Below, piece after piece: positions 9,998 through 23,200 of a stretch of 64,000 nucleotides of DNA. The notes beneath the pieces were generated by a model, which was not told where the DNA came from, did no database searches, and saw nothing but the letters and a program-made list of their open reading frames with translations. Position numbers and translations under genes: made by a program. Every line of letters starts with the position of its first letter. The stretch's first letter is position 1. The DNA is from Manis javanica (taxonomy: Eukaryota; Chordata; Mammalia; Pholidota; Manidae): assembly GCF_040802235.1 (NCBI RefSeq), contig NC_133156.1, forward strand, positions 24,137,343-24,201,342, given 5' to 3'.

Positions 9998-12900
9998 AAA
10001 GCTCCAACTACTGTGGGATACAGCAAAAGCAGTCTTAGGAGGAAAGTATATAGCAATCCAGGCATATTTAAAGAAGGAAGAACAATCCCAAATGAATGGT
10101 CTAATGTGACAATTATCGAAATTGGAAAAAGAAGAACAAATGAGGCCTAAGGTCAGCAGAAGGAGGGACATAATAAAGACCAGAGAAGAAATGAATAAAA
10201 TTGAGAAGAATAAAACAATAGCAAAAATCAATGAAAGCAAGAGCTGTTTCTTTGAGAAAATAAACAAAAGATAAGCCTCTACCCAGACTTATATAGAGGA
10301 AAAGAGAGTCAAAACACATCAACAGAATCAGAAACAAGAAAGGAAAAATCATGACGAATGCCAAAGAAATACAAAGAATTATTAGAGAGTACTATGAAAA
10401 CCTATATGCTAACAAGCTGGGAAACCTAGGAGAACTGGACAACTTCCTAGAAAAATAAAACCTTCCAAGACTGACCCAGAAAGAAACAGAAAATCTAAAC
10501 AGACCAATTACCAGCAACGAAATTGAATCGGTAATCAAAAAACTACCAAAAAACAAAACCCCCAGGCCAGATGGATTTACCTCAGAATTTTATCAGACAT
10601 ACAGAGAAAACATAATACCCATTCTACTTAAAGTTTTCCAAAAAATGGAAGAGGAGGGAATACTCCCAAACTCATTCTATGAAGCCAACATCACCCTAAT
10701 ACCAAAACCAGCCAAACACCCCACCTAAAAGAAAACTACAGACCAATATCCCTGATGAACATAGATGCAAAAATGCTCAACAAAATATTAGCAAACCAAA
10801 TTCAAAAATGCATCAAAAGGATCGTACACCATGCCCAAGTGGGATTCATCCCAGGGATGCAAGGATGTTACAACATTCGAAAATTCATCAACATCATCCA
10901 CCACATCAACAAAAAGAAAGACAAAAACCAAATGATCATCTCCATAGTTGCTGAAAAAGCATTCGATAAAATTAAACATCCATTCATGATAAAAACTCTC
11001 AACAAAATAGATATAGAGGGAAAGTACCTCAATGTAATAAAGGCCATATATGATAAACACACAGCCAACAATATACTGAACAGCAAGAAGCTGAAAGCTT
11101 TTCCTCTGCAATCGGGAACAAGACAGGGATGCCCATGATCCCCACTGATATTAAACATAGTACTGGAGGTCCTAGCCACGGCAATTAGACAAAACAAAGA
11201 AACACACGAAATGCAGATCGGTAAAGAAGATGTTAAACTGTCACTCTTTGCAGATGACATGATATTGTACATAAAAACCCTAAAGACTCCACTCCGAAAC
11301 TATTAGAGCTAATATCGGAATTCAGCAAGGTTGCAGGATACAAAATTAACACACAGAAATCTGTGGCTTTCCTATACACCAACAATAAACTAATAGAAAG
11401 AGAAATCAGGAAAACAATTCCATTCACAATAGCATCAAAAAGAATAAAATACCTAGGAATAAACCTAACCAAGGAAGTGAAAGACCTATACCCTGAAAAC
11501 TATAAGACACTCTTAAGAGAAATTAAAGAGGTCACCAACAAATGGAAAGTCATCCCATGCTCCTGCCTAGGAAGAATTAATATTGTCAAAATGGCTATCT
11601 TTCCCAAAGCAATATACAGACTCGATGCAATCCCTATCAAATTACCAACAGTTTTCTTCAATGAACTGGAACAAATAGTTCAAAAATCCATATGGAAACA
11701 CCAAAGACTGCTAATAGGTAAAGAAATCCTGAGAAGGAAGAATAAAGTGGGGGGGGGGAACTCACTCCCCAACTTCAAGCTCTACTACAAAGCCACAGTA
11801 ATCAAGACAATTTGGTACTGGCACAAGAACAGAGCCACAGACCAATGGATCAGAATAGAGAGTCCAAACGTCAACCCAAACATATATGGTCAACTAATAT
11901 TCGATAAAGGGGCCATGGACATACAATGGGGAAATGACAGTCTCTTCAACAGATGGTGCTGGCAAAACTGGACAGCTACATGTAAGAGAATGAAACTGGA
12001 TCACTGTCTAACCCCATACACAAAAGTAAATTCGAAATGGATCAAAGACTTGAATGTAAGTCATGAAACCATAAAACTCTTAGAAAAAAACATAGGCAAA
12101 AATCTCTTAGACATAAACATGAGTGACCTCTTCTTGAACATATCTCCCTGAGCAAGGGAAACAAATGCAAAAATGAACAAATTGGACTATATCAAGCTGA
12201 AAAGCTTCTGTACAGCAAAGGACACCATCAATAGAGCAAAAAGGTATCCTACAGTATGGGAGAATATATTCGAAAATGACAGATCTGATAAAGGGTTGAC
12301 ATCCAAAATATATAAAGAGCTCACACACCTCAACAAACAGAAAGCAAATAATCCAATTAAAAAATGGACAGAGGAGCTGAATAGACAGTTCTCTAAAGAA
12401 GAAATTCAGATGCCCAACAGACACATGAAAAGATGCTCCACATCACTTTCATCAGAAAAATGCAAATTAAAACTGCCATGAGATATCATCTCACACCAGT
12501 AAAGATGGCTACTATCCAAAAGACAAACAACAACAAATGTTGGAGGGGTTGTGGAGAAAGGGGAACCCTCCTACACTGCTGGTGGGAATGTAAATTAGTT
12601 CAGGCATTGTGGAAAGCAGTATGGAGGTTCCTCAAAATGCTCAAAATGGAAATACCATTTGACCCAGGAATTCCACTTCTAGGAATTTACCCTAAGAATG
12701 CAGCACTCCAGTTTGAAAAAGACAGATGCACCCCTATGTTTATCGCTGCACTATTTACAATAGCCAAGATATGGAAGCAACCTAAATGTCCATCAGTAGA
12801 TGAATGGATAAAGAAGCTGTGGTACATATACACAGTGGAATATTACCCAGCCATAAGAAAAAAACAGATCCTACCATTTGCAACAACATGAATGGAGCTA

Positions 12901-13262
12901 GAGGGTATTATGCTCAGTGAAATAAGCCAGGTGGAGAAAGACAAGTACCAAATGATTTCACTTACATGTGGAGCATAAGAACACAAGAAAACTGAAGGAA
13001 CAAAACAGCAGCAGAATCACAGAACCCAAGAATGGACTAACAGTTACCAAAGGGAAAGGGACTGGGGAGGATGGGTGGGAAGGGAGGGATAAGGGCGTGA
13101 AAAAAAGAAAGGGGGCATTACGATTAGCATGTATAGTGTGGGGGGGCACGGAGAGCGCTGTGCAACACAGAGAAGACAAGTAGTGATTTTACAGCATCTT
13201 ATTATGTTGATGGACAGTGACTGTGAAGGGTGATGTGGGGGGTACTTGGTGAAGTGGGGAGG
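9998..13262 (+). mobile_element. L1 LINE, 5'-truncated, broken ORF2
   Basis: The plus strand carries ORF2 from just after the endonuclease region to its end, then part of the 3' UTR. The reverse transcriptase core is recognisable from [12 protein letters not shown] (about 10850) to the FADDM catalytic box near 11250. The frame is broken repeatedly: open stretches lie at 10755-11138, 11363-12151, 12173-12481 and 12433-12891. A run of nine G at about 11750 changes frame. The 3' UTR is cut short at about 13262, lacking the last block present in the copy at 18315-18690. It separates units A and B. Confidence 0.92.
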
Positions 13263-13365
13263 GTCAAAAGTCAGCCAGTGTGTCAAGGGGAACGAGCAAG
13301 AGGAAAGTGACAAGCTGTAGTGTCAGAGGACGCTGAGGAGCAAAGTGGCCAGCCTGCGAGCTGCA

Positions 13366-13750
13366 AATCCAAACCACAAGGTGATGCCCCCTCACCCAGT
13401 CAGAATGGCCAGTCTCCAAAAGACAAGAATTAACAAGTGTTAATGAGGATGTGGAGAAAGGGGGCCCTTTTGCTCTGTAGGTGGAATGTATATTGGTGCA
13501 GCCACTATGGAGGTTCCTCCAAAATTAAAAATAGTAATACCATGTGATCCAGGATTTCCACTTCTGGGAGTTTACCCAGAGAAATTGAAATCATAAATAC
13601 ATAAAGAAACATGTACACCTACATTTTTTGTATCATTATTTAAAACACCATTATATCAAAGCATCCAAAGTGTATATTAATAGATGAGTGGGAGTAATAA
13701 GTGCATTAATATATACATGTGGAATATAATAAGTTATGAAAAGTAATCTA
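13366..13750 (+). mobile_element. Old L1 ORF2 3' fragment
   Basis: Reads as the ORF2 C-terminal region of an older L1 (GGATGTGGAGAAAGGGGGCC near 13450, then the TTTCCACTTCTGGGAGTTTACCC block). It is clearly more diverged than the neighbouring copy and lacks the young-type G-rich 3' UTR. Confidence 0.75.
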
Positions 13751-13829
13751 CAATGTTTGTCTTTCTCTTCTTTCTGATATCCGTTTTTTCCTTTTCCATT
13801 ATGTGAGTATTAACAATAAATTTTTAAAA

Positions 13830-14040
13830 ACCCTCGGGGACCCTCAGTCCCTGCAGTACTAACATCCTGGCCCAGATCCTTCTCTGTGGTGGGATATGTC
13901 CTCTGCATTGCAGGATGTACAGAACATCCTTACTGCCACTTACCTGTCCCAAAGTCACCATAAAAGTCTACAAAAAAATGGCTCAATGTCCTCCAGGGAA
14001 AAGAATAACTTCTGGTTGAAAAGCACTGTTTTAATTTAGT
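13830..14040 (-). mobile_element. MER20-like hAT DNA transposon
   Basis: In reverse orientation it shows the same succession as the copies at 16680 and 30700: CTCTGCATTGCAGGATGTAC in the middle and a TTGAAAAGCACTG end near 14018-14030. About 200 bp, close to a complete element. No coding content. Family by recall. Confidence 0.6.
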
Positions 14041-16670
14041 TATCCCAGAACATTTTCATAGCAGTGATATAAAGTCAATTATTGGAGAATGGATATGCAA
14101 GACAACCCAGTGTGAGTGCACAGCCCCTCCAGGAGATATTTTGCAGTCATTGAAATAAAGGACCATTACATGACTAGTTCATGGGAGGAAAGCCCATAAG
14201 GTCTCATTGCGAAAGAAGGGAAAGAGGACAGAATGTAGAAAAAAACTACACTAAAAGCTATTTATATTGTTCATATGACTGTTAGATCTGACAACCATAA
14301 CTTATAAACCATTTGTATAAAAGTGTGTGAATATGTATATATATATATGAACATCATGTAGAAAAAGAAGCTTTAAAATAAAGTAAGAATTTATAGAACA
14401 AAGATTGTTAATGAGAATGAAATTAGGTTACATATGTTGTTTTAAAAAGAACTGTATGTCCCAAAATTAAATGAAAATCTACAACTAACTTCTACAAAGG
14501 CATACAGGCCTCATAATTTAATGATACCAACATGGGTCACTAATTCAAGATTAAATTGTCAAAGACTTGAAATAACAGAATATAACAAAAAGGCGTTTAA
14601 GGTGCAAGGGGGAAGCAGTATCTACATTAACATTTCATCTTATATAAGATAAGTGGATTCCAATATGCTCATAGAAGTGATCGTTAGTCAAATGGTAAAA
14701 ATGCCTTTCAAGTGATGGCCAAAGGTGATGTAACTTTTAGAGACAGATCTAGTCACAAAATGTCAAAAGGTAAAATAAGGAAATATCAGAGATGTGAAAA
14801 AAGTTTATGTGTAGATAAAGGGTAATTTATTACCATTATTAATAATGAGCTTGCACTTCCATTTTTGTTTATAGCAAGGATTGGTATATGAGGAATATGA
14901 AAGTGCTGAATTCTTTCAGTAATAAAAATAAAAATAAAAATTTAATGGAGAAGACATAGTTTGACTGATTGATATATCTGAAAACACAGAATGTACACAC
15001 TATTATACATTCTCCACAACACATCTATACATAATCAGAAGAACCGAACAGAATATAGGTTGCATAAAAAATTCCAAGTCTTTGAAAGAATCTAATGAAA
15101 AAGAGTAATGAAAACACTCTGACACCACCATACAAAAGCAAAGGATGTGCACAATTTTGAAAAGAGGAAGAAAATGGGTAGCAAACCCACAAATGTATTC
15201 AGCCTTTGAAATATTTCACCGTAAAGCATTCCCCGTTCCACCTATTCAATCAACTTTTTCTCATGTGACTAGCTAGAGTGAGTGAAGATACGGTGATACA
15301 TATGTATCATGCACTGCTTTGCAAAGATTTATTTGCAAAAATTGCTTCATCTGAATCTTTCTCATCTATATGGAAAATAGTCTAATATGCCCCATCTTAA
15401 AATAAAAAGAAATGCCCTCACCTCACTATATATCCATCCAGACCTAATGCACTTTTTACTCCTATTAATCAAAAAGATCCTTGAATTTATACTCCATTTT
15501 TACTGGAAGTATTTTAGATCTCCATTTCTTCTAATTGGGCTTCCATTAATATCATTTAATTGTCAGTGTGAACACTTGCATTTCTGAGGTCAAGGTTCAC
15601 TTTTCTTTTTAGCGTCATGAATGAATACATTAATTTATTAGTAAAGCCAGCAAACCCACAATGATCTCTGGCATCTGGGCTATGCGGGTCTGGCTCTCAG
15701 GTGACCTCAGGCACCAGTTCTTTTTGCCATCCTCCCTGGTACTGTCCTGCAGCATCTGGTGAACTCTTGGACCTATCTGGACGGGAACTGTGACAGGAAA
15801 GTTCCCCTGTGGAAATGAATATTACCCCGTGGATGGTGGATGAGGGAGCCAAAACTCTCTCCCCAAACAAGACAATGGGAAGGGGTCACACATTGGTCTC
15901 CCAGCTGGAGTTAAGATTCCGAAAGGGCCAACCAGGGCCCATACAGCCCACTGAACATCTGCAGCAGAGGAGATACTTACAGCTCCTGTGCCTGCCCATG
16001 AGGCATGCTTCCCTCTTGTTACTGTAACCTCTAATGCATGAGTTCCCTTGTGGACACTGGTCTGGACAGAATGGAAAATTTTCCTGCTGATTCTCTGTTC
16101 CTAGGAGAGCATATTACATGCCAGGTGAATTCAGTTTTAATTACTCCTTATCCATTAACTCTCCTGCTTCCAGAGCTTTAAACCTCCCAGCACACCAGAC
16201 CAATCCTGAGTTAGATTTCCTTAAAAGTCTAATATTGAGGATTTGTTGTGATAATTTCCATTGGGTCTTCAATGATTTGATTTGTGGGGGGACGTGATCC
16301 TGATAACTCTGAAAATTACTATCCCCCTTTTAAGAAGAGGGACTATACTTTTTTCCTCATGATAGCATTTCCAAGATTATAAGGAATTTCATACTTAGAA
16401 GTTAAGAGCTGTCATTTAGTCTCTCCTTATAAAATGCTACCAATTATAATATGAAACTAGATATTGTTATGCACAATAACCTAGCTTAATATATTAGAAT
16501 GATTGTCAAATTTAATTTTTACAAAAGTGTATTTCTATGCGGTAGTAACTTTATGAGCTACATTCTCATTTTTAGAAATGAGGCTCAGAGGGGCTTATTG
16601 TCCTGCTCACAGATATAAAGAAAGTAAAGGATAGAGTCTTGACTGTAATCTGTCAGGATGCTCCCAGTTC
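14041..16670. other. Non-coding DNA of unit B, left half
   Basis: AT-rich, with a short TA run near 14335-14350. Open frames are short and not conserved in unit A. Nothing beyond the duplication homology is visible. Confidence 0.55.
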
Positions 16671-16679
16671 TTAAACTCT

Positions 16680-16815
16680 GGCAGAGAGTTTCTCAACCAG
16701 AGTGCTTTTCCCCTGGACATATTTGGACATGTCTGAAGGGATGCCTGCCAGCAGCTACTGCGCAGAGGACAGCCAACACAAAGAAGGATCCCACCCCAAA
16801 ATATCAACAGAGAGT
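16680..16815 (+). mobile_element. MER20-like hAT DNA transposon
   Basis: Contains a GAGTTTCTCAACCAGAGTGC start and a CAGAGGACAGCCAACAC block, homologous to 58085-58240 in unit C and to the truncated copy at 9905 in unit A. Sharing between units shows the insertion predates the duplications. Confidence 0.6.
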
Positions 16816-16839
16816 GGATGAGAAAACCTATTCTAGGCC

Positions 16840-17000
16840 ACCACTTCTCTAACTTCCTACAAATCAGATGGGTTTATAGTTGAAATGCAAGATCTGATTC
16901 ATCAGGCCCTCAGGGACCCCAGGGCTCTGCATTTCTAACAAGCTCCCAGGTGGTAATGATGCTGCAGGTCCTGGCCTGTAGGTCATAATTTGAGAGTAAG
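16840..17000. mobile_element. MER5A-like hAT DNA transposon
   Basis: Shows the CATTTCTAACAAGCTCCCAG core and a downstream GGTCATAATTTGAGAGTA end that I associate with MER5A. Unit C has the corresponding but more diverged segment at about 58250-58430. Confidence 0.5.
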
Positions 17001-18012
17001 GCTGTGTCCTGTGTTTAGAGTCAGGTGTGAGTAGATTTATGTCTTAAGCAAGGATCTTCCATGTATGTAATTTTGAAATAAAAGTTTTTCCCTCCTTTAT
17101 AGTAGGTGATAACTTTTTTGTTCACTTCTTTAAAAATGCAATGGCACTTGAGTGACATCAAGTAATTTACATTGGGAAAACACTGTGCAGTAAATAGAAT
17201 TAGGGCCTCCAAAAGATATCCATGTTCTAATCCCAAGAAATGTTGAATATGTTTGTTTACTAGAGTAATTAAGATAGGAGATGGGATAAAGTTGTTAGTC
17301 ATTTATCTTGAGATTAGTCTGGGTTATCACTGTGTAATCACACTGATGCTCTAAATGTGCATGAGAGAGGATGATTGAAGATGCTGTCCTGGCTGGCACT
17401 GAAAGTGGAGGAAGGTCCATGAGCCGAGGACTGCTGGTGGCTCCTGCGAACTGGAGCAGGAGATGGAATGCATTCTCCTGTGGGGCTTCCAGAAGGATAG
17501 AGGCCCTGTATACATCTTGATTTTAGGCCATTAAGAACCATTTCAGGCTTCTGACTTTTAGAATTATATGATAGAATGTTATTTAAATCATTACTGTGGT
17601 AATTTGTTTTATCAGCAATAGGAATCTAATATACTTATCCTATAAAATATTGGTTGCAGTAACTGCGTTTAAAGCTCTCAAATCATTCAGTTAGCACCTG
17701 GGGCAAGACATTATGGCTTGAAATCCCACTTGAATAGAATAAGTTAGAGTTAATTTGGAGCTGTTTGGTAGCACTGATGAGAAAGAATTTCTCATTGCAT
17801 AAATGTAAATGTGGTTCTGACTTTGAAGCTCTTGAGACATTAAAATAGGAAAATGATCATTATTAAAATTAAGGTCCCTCATTCAACTTTAAATCTTCAT
17901 GGTCAAAATTTCTATATTTTATTTTATGTCTTTAAATGCTCATTCTTTTCATTTTTATCCTCTCCAAAATTCTTTCAATGAAACAGATGGAACTATAGAT
18001 GAGTTTGTGTAA

Positions 18013-18078
<66 letters not shown>

Positions 18079-18303
18079 AGTGTGTTTATTTGAAAAAAAC
18101 ATGTATACAAGCATTCATGCATACATGAAAAAATACCCACTCTTTTCTCTGGAATGTTTTCATTGCACTAAACAAAGTATGTCTAGCATTTCATTCATTC
18201 CTTACAACATCCACCTGAAGCAATGTTTATCATCCCACATCACCTTCAGAAATTAGGAGAGTGATGCCCAGGTAGGTTACATCTTTAAGAATCACATTAG
18301 AAA
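17001..18303. other. Non-coding DNA of unit B, right half
   Basis: Matches 58440-59740 of unit C over most of its length. It includes the dinucleotide repeat at 18015. No gene recognised. Confidence 0.55.
18015..18085. repeat. (TA)n-(TG)n microsatellite
   Basis: About 23 TA units are followed by a short TG run. The unit C counterpart near 59470-59530 has only CA/TG-rich remnants, so the TA expansion is specific to unit B. Confidence 0.95.
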
Positions 18304-18314
18304 GTAGTTAGACA

Positions 18315-18690
18315 AGAAAGACAAGTACCAAATGATTTCACTCATATGTGAAGTATAAGAACAAAGGAAAACTGAAGGAACAAAACAGCAGAATCACAGA
18401 ACCCAAGAATGGACTAACAGTTACCAAAGGGAAAGGGACTGGGGAGGATAGGTGGGAAGGGAGGGATAAGGACATGGAAAAAGAAAGGGGGCATTACGAT
18501 TAGAATGTATAATGTGGGGGGGCATGGGGAAGGTTGTGCAACACAGAGAAGACAAGTAGTGATTCTATAGCATCTTACTATGCTGATGGACAGTGACTGT
18601 AAAGGGGATTGTTGGGTGGACTTGGTGAAGGGGAGAGCCTAGTAAACATAATGTTCTTCATGTAATTGTAGATTAATGATAACAAAAAAT
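18315..18690 (+). mobile_element. L1 LINE 3' end with 11-bp target-site duplication
   Basis: A 376-bp, strongly 5'-truncated L1 made of the end of ORF2 and the complete young-type 3' UTR, with an A-rich end. It is flanked by the direct repeat GTAGTTAGACA at 18304-18314 and 18691-18701. The unit C sequence around 59700-59740 has no insertion there. The insertion therefore follows the duplication that made units B and C. Confidence 0.93.
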
Positions 18691-18701
18691 GTAGTTAGAC
18701 A

Positions 18702-19109
18702 TTATTCTGCACCTTCTCTTTTTAGAAACAAATGTATCCATGTATTATGTGCTCCTAATTTTTCTATGACTCCTTTAACTCCAGCAATTACAGATTTTAA
18801 ATATGTGCTAGTTTATTAGACATGATTATACTCCAGTAAATTAGAATTAAAAATTCTAGTGGTACATAACTGAGGTCAGATCTAGAGCACACATAGGTCA
18901 GTCACTCCACATCATTGTGAGAGATATATTTTGCAACTGGGAAGAGAGTAAAGTGTCATATATGTATATAAGAGTAAGTAGGAAGATTAACCTGCATTTA
19001 TAAATGGAGTAAAGTTTCCGTTGAGATTCCATCCACTGGGGTTCCCTTTCAGATTACCAAGGGATTTTGAAAGGATGCGCCATGCCCCTCCACAAAAGTT
19101 ATAACTTCA
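18702..19109. other. Unit B flank running into the OR2 fragment
   Basis: 18702-18995 matches 59745-60010, DNA that lies 3' of a minus-strand OR in units A and C. From about 19110 the sequence is instead a plus-strand OR fragment. A rearrangement breakpoint must lie between about 18995 and 19110. Confidence 0.55.
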
Positions 19110-19270
19110 ATCACATGAGTGGCCACCCCTGTACTGCACAGTCATCATGAAACTCCTCAGCTCTTTAGGCTCCTGGTTCTGGTGATTTAGACCATGAGCA
19201 CTTTGAATTCCTTTGTTAGAAAGGTTAATGATTTTGCATCTCTCCTTCTGCTCAGACTTGGAAATTCACC

Positions 19271-20202
19271 ACGTTTTCTTTTTCTTTTTGTTTTAACTGA
19301 AGTATAGTTGATATACACTATTAAGTTGGTTTCAAGTGTACAAGGTAGTGATTCAACAGTTATCTAAATTATTAAATCCTCACTCCAACGAGTGGAGATA
19401 CTGTCAGTCAACACAGAAAGGTGTTATAGAACTACTGACTATATTCTCTATGCTGTACTTTCATCTCCTTGAATAATTTATATTATGATTGAGGTTTTGT
19501 ATCTATTTATACCTGCACTTATTTCACCCACCAACCCCAACCCCTCCTCCCTCATGGTAACCACCAGTCACTTCTCACTCTTATTTTGTTCATTTTTTTC
19601 TCATTTGGTTTTTAGACTTCACATATAAATGAAATCATATGGTATTTTTCTTTCTCTGCCTGGCTTATTTCATTACAGAATGGACCCTGTAGGTCCACCC
19701 ATGTTGTTGCAAAAGGCAGGATTTCTTTTTCGTGGACGAATAATATATTCCATTGTGTATATGTGCTGCATCTTCTCCATCCATTCATCTATTGATGGTT
19801 ACTTTGGTTGCATCCATGTTGTCTATCATAAATAATGTGGCAAAAACATAGGGTTTCAAATAACGTTTTGAATAAAATTTTGTTTTCTTCATTTACATTC
19901 ATTGAAGTGGAATTACTGGTTCATTTGGTATTTCTATTTTGAGATTTTGGGTGAAATTCCATACTCCTTTCGATAATGGCTCACCAATTTCCCACCAAAA
20001 GTGTAGGAGATTTCCCTTTCCACCTCATCCTCACCTTTTTCTTTGTCTTTCAGATAGAGGATATTCTGAGTGCTGTGAGATGATATCTCAGTGTACGTTT
20101 GATTTGCATTTCCTCAATGCATAGTGAGAGGAGCATCTTTTCATGTGCTTATTGATATCTGTATGTCTTCCTTGGAAAAATGTCTCTTATCCTCTTCCCA
20201 TT
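19271..20202 (-). mobile_element. Old L1 inside OR2, 3' half
   Basis: Minus-strand 3' UTR and ORF2 end of an older L1. A T-rich stretch at 19276-19300 corresponds to its A tail. It stops at about 20202, where the younger L1 begins, at a point equivalent to about 20955 in that younger copy. The remainder of this element appears to be 25926-26929. Confidence 0.8.
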
Positions 20203-23200
20203 TTTTTCTTTTACCACACCCTTATCCCTCCCCTCCCTCCCATTATCCCCAGTCCCTTTCCCTTTGGTAACTGTTAGTCCATTCTTGGGTTCTGTGATTC
20301 TGCTGTTGTTTTGTTCCTTCAGCTTTTCTTTGTTATTATACTCCACATATGAGTGAAATCATTTGGTATTTGTCTTTCTCTGCCTATCTTATTTCACTGA
20401 GCATAATACCCTCTAGCTGCACCATGTTGTTGCAAGTGGTAGGATTTGTTTTCTTCTTATGGCTGAATAATATTGCATTGTGTATATGTACCACATCTTC
20501 TTTATCCATTCATCTACTGATGGACACTTAGGTTGTTTCCATTTCTTGGCTATTGTAAATAGTGCTGCGATAAACATAGGGGTGCATCTGTCTTTTTCAA
20601 ACTGGGCTGCTGCATTCTTAGGGTAAATTCATAGAAGTGGAGTTCCTGGATCAAATGGTATGTCTATTTTGAGCTTTTTGAGGAACCTCGAAACTGCTTT
20701 CCACAATGGTCGAACTAATTTACATTCCCACCAGCAGTGTTGGAGGGCACCCCTCTCTCCACAACCTCGCCAACAATTGTTGTTGTTTGTCTTTTGGATG
20801 GTAGCCATCCTTACTGGTGTGAGGTGATATTTCATTGTGGTTTTAATTTGAATTTCTCTCATAACTACAGATGTGGAGCATCTTTTTATGAGTCATTTGG
20901 CCATATGAATTTCTTCTGTGGAGAACTGTTTGTTCAGCTCCTCTGCCCATTTTTTAATTGGATTATTTGCTTTTTGTTCTTTGAGGTGTGTGAGCTCTTT
21001 ATATATTTTGGATGTCAACCGTTTATCGGATCTGTCACTTATGAATATATTCTCCCATACTGTACGATACCTTTTTCTTCTATTGATGTTGTCCTTTTCA
21101 GCTTGATGTAGTCCCATTTGTTCATTTTTGCATTTGTTTCCCTTGCCCAGGGAGATATGTTCAAGAAGAGGTCACTCATGTTTATGTCTAAGAGATTTTT
21201 GCCTATGTTTTTTTCTAAGAGTTTTATGGTTTCATGACTTACATTCAGGTCTTTGATCCATTTCGAATTTACTTTTGTGTATGGGGTTAGACAGTGATCC
21301 AGTTTCATTCTCTTACATGTAGCTGTCCAGTTTTGCCAGCACCATCTGTTGAAGAGACTGTCATTTCCCCATTGTATGTCCATGGCCCCTTTATCGAATA
21401 TTAGTTGACCATATATGTTTGGGTTGACGTTTGGACTCTCTATTCTGATCCATTGGTCTGTGACTCTGTTCTTGTGCCAGTACCAAATTGTCTTGATTAC
21501 TGTGGCTTTGTAGTAGAGCTTGAAGTTGGGGAGTGAGTTCCCCCCCACTTTATTCTTCCTTCTCAGGATTTCTTTACCTATTAGCAGTCTTTAGTGTTTC
21601 CATATGGATTTTTGAACTATTTGTTCCAGTTCATTGAAGAAAGCTGTTGGTAATTTGATAGGGATTGCATTGAGTCTGTATATTGCTTTGGGAAAGATAG
21701 CCATTTTGACAATATTAATTCTTCCTAGGCAGGAGCATGGGATGAGTTTCCATTTTTTGGTGACCTCTTTAATTTCTCTTAAGAGTGTCTTATAGTTTTC
21801 AGGGTATAGGTCTTTCACTTCCTTGGTTAGGTTTATTCCTAGGTATTTTATTCTTTTTGATGCTATTGTGAATGGAATTGTTTTCCTGATTTCTCTTTGT
21901 ATTAGTTTATTGTTAGTGTATAGGAAAGCCACAGATTTCCGTGTGTTACTTTTGTATCCTGCAACTTTGTTGAATTCTGATATTAGCTGTAGTAGTTTTG
22001 CAGTGGAGTCTTTAGGGTTTTTTATGCACAATATCATGTCATCTGCAAATAGTGACAGTTTGACTTCTTCTTTACCAATCTGGATTCCTTGTATTTCTTT
22101 GTTTTGTCCGATTGCCGTGGCTAGGAAGGACCTCCAGTACTATGTTGAATAACAGTGGTGATAGTGGGCATCCCTGTCTTTTTCCCAATCTCAGAGGAAA
22201 AGCTTTCAGCCTCTTGCTGTTCAGTATGATGTTAGCTGTGGATTTATCATATATGGCCTTTATTATGTTGAGGTAATCGACCTCTATGCCCATTTTTGTT
22301 GATGTGGTATATGACGTTGATGGATTTTCGAATGTTGTATCATCCTTGCATCCCTGGAATGAATCCCACTTGGGCATGGTGTACGATCCTTTTCATGTAT
22401 TTTTGAATTCGGTTTGCTAGTATTTTGTTGAAAATTTTTGCATCTACTTTCATCAGGGATATTGGTCTGTAGTTTTCTTTTAGTTAGGGGGTTTGGCTGG
22501 TTTTGGTATTAGGGTAATGTTGGCTTCATGGAATGAGTTTGAGAGTATTCCCTCCTCTTCCATTTTTTGGAAAACTTTAAGGAGAATGGGTATTATTTTT
22601 TCTCTGTATGTCTGATAAAATTCCAAGGTAAATCCATCTGGCCTGGGGGTTTTGTTTTTTGGTAGTTTTTTGATTACCGATTCAATTTCGTTGCTGGTAA
22701 TTGGTCTGTTTAGATTTTCTGTTTCTTTCTGGGTCAGACTTGGAAGGTTGTATTTTTCTAAGAAGTTGTCCTTTTCTCCTAGGTTTCCCAGCTTGTTAGC
22801 ATATAGGTTTTCATAGCACTCTCTAATAATTCTTTGTATTTCTTTGGGGTCCGTCATGATTTTTCCTTTCTCGTTTCTGATTCTGTTGATGTGTGTTGAC
22901 TCTCTTTTCCTCTTAATAAGTCTGGCTAGAGGCTTATCTATTTTGTTTATTTTCTTGAAGAACCAGCTCTTGCTTTCATTGATTTTTGCTATTATTTTAT
23001 TCTTCTCAATTTCATTTATTTCTTCTGTGATCTTTATTATGTCCCTCCTTCTGCTGACCTTAGGCCTCATTTGTTCTTCTTTTCCCAATTTCGATAATTG
23101 GGACATTAGACCATTCATTTGGGATTGTTTTTCCTTCTTTAAATATGCCTGGATTGCTATATACTTTCCTCTTCAGACTGCTTTTGCTGTAACCCTCAGT

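Larger units (their letters stand above)
14480..18990. repeat. Segmental duplication unit B
   Basis: The left half (14480-16815) matches unit A 7140-9990. The right half (about 16540-18990) matches unit C 58000-60010: for example CCTCCAAAAGATATCCA at 17209 against CCTCCAAAAGATGTCCA at 58606, and the ATTATTAAAATTAAGGTC block at 17857 and 59305. No minus-strand OR is present where units A and C carry one. Instead the unit runs into the plus-strand OR2 fragment at about 19110. Confidence 0.72.
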
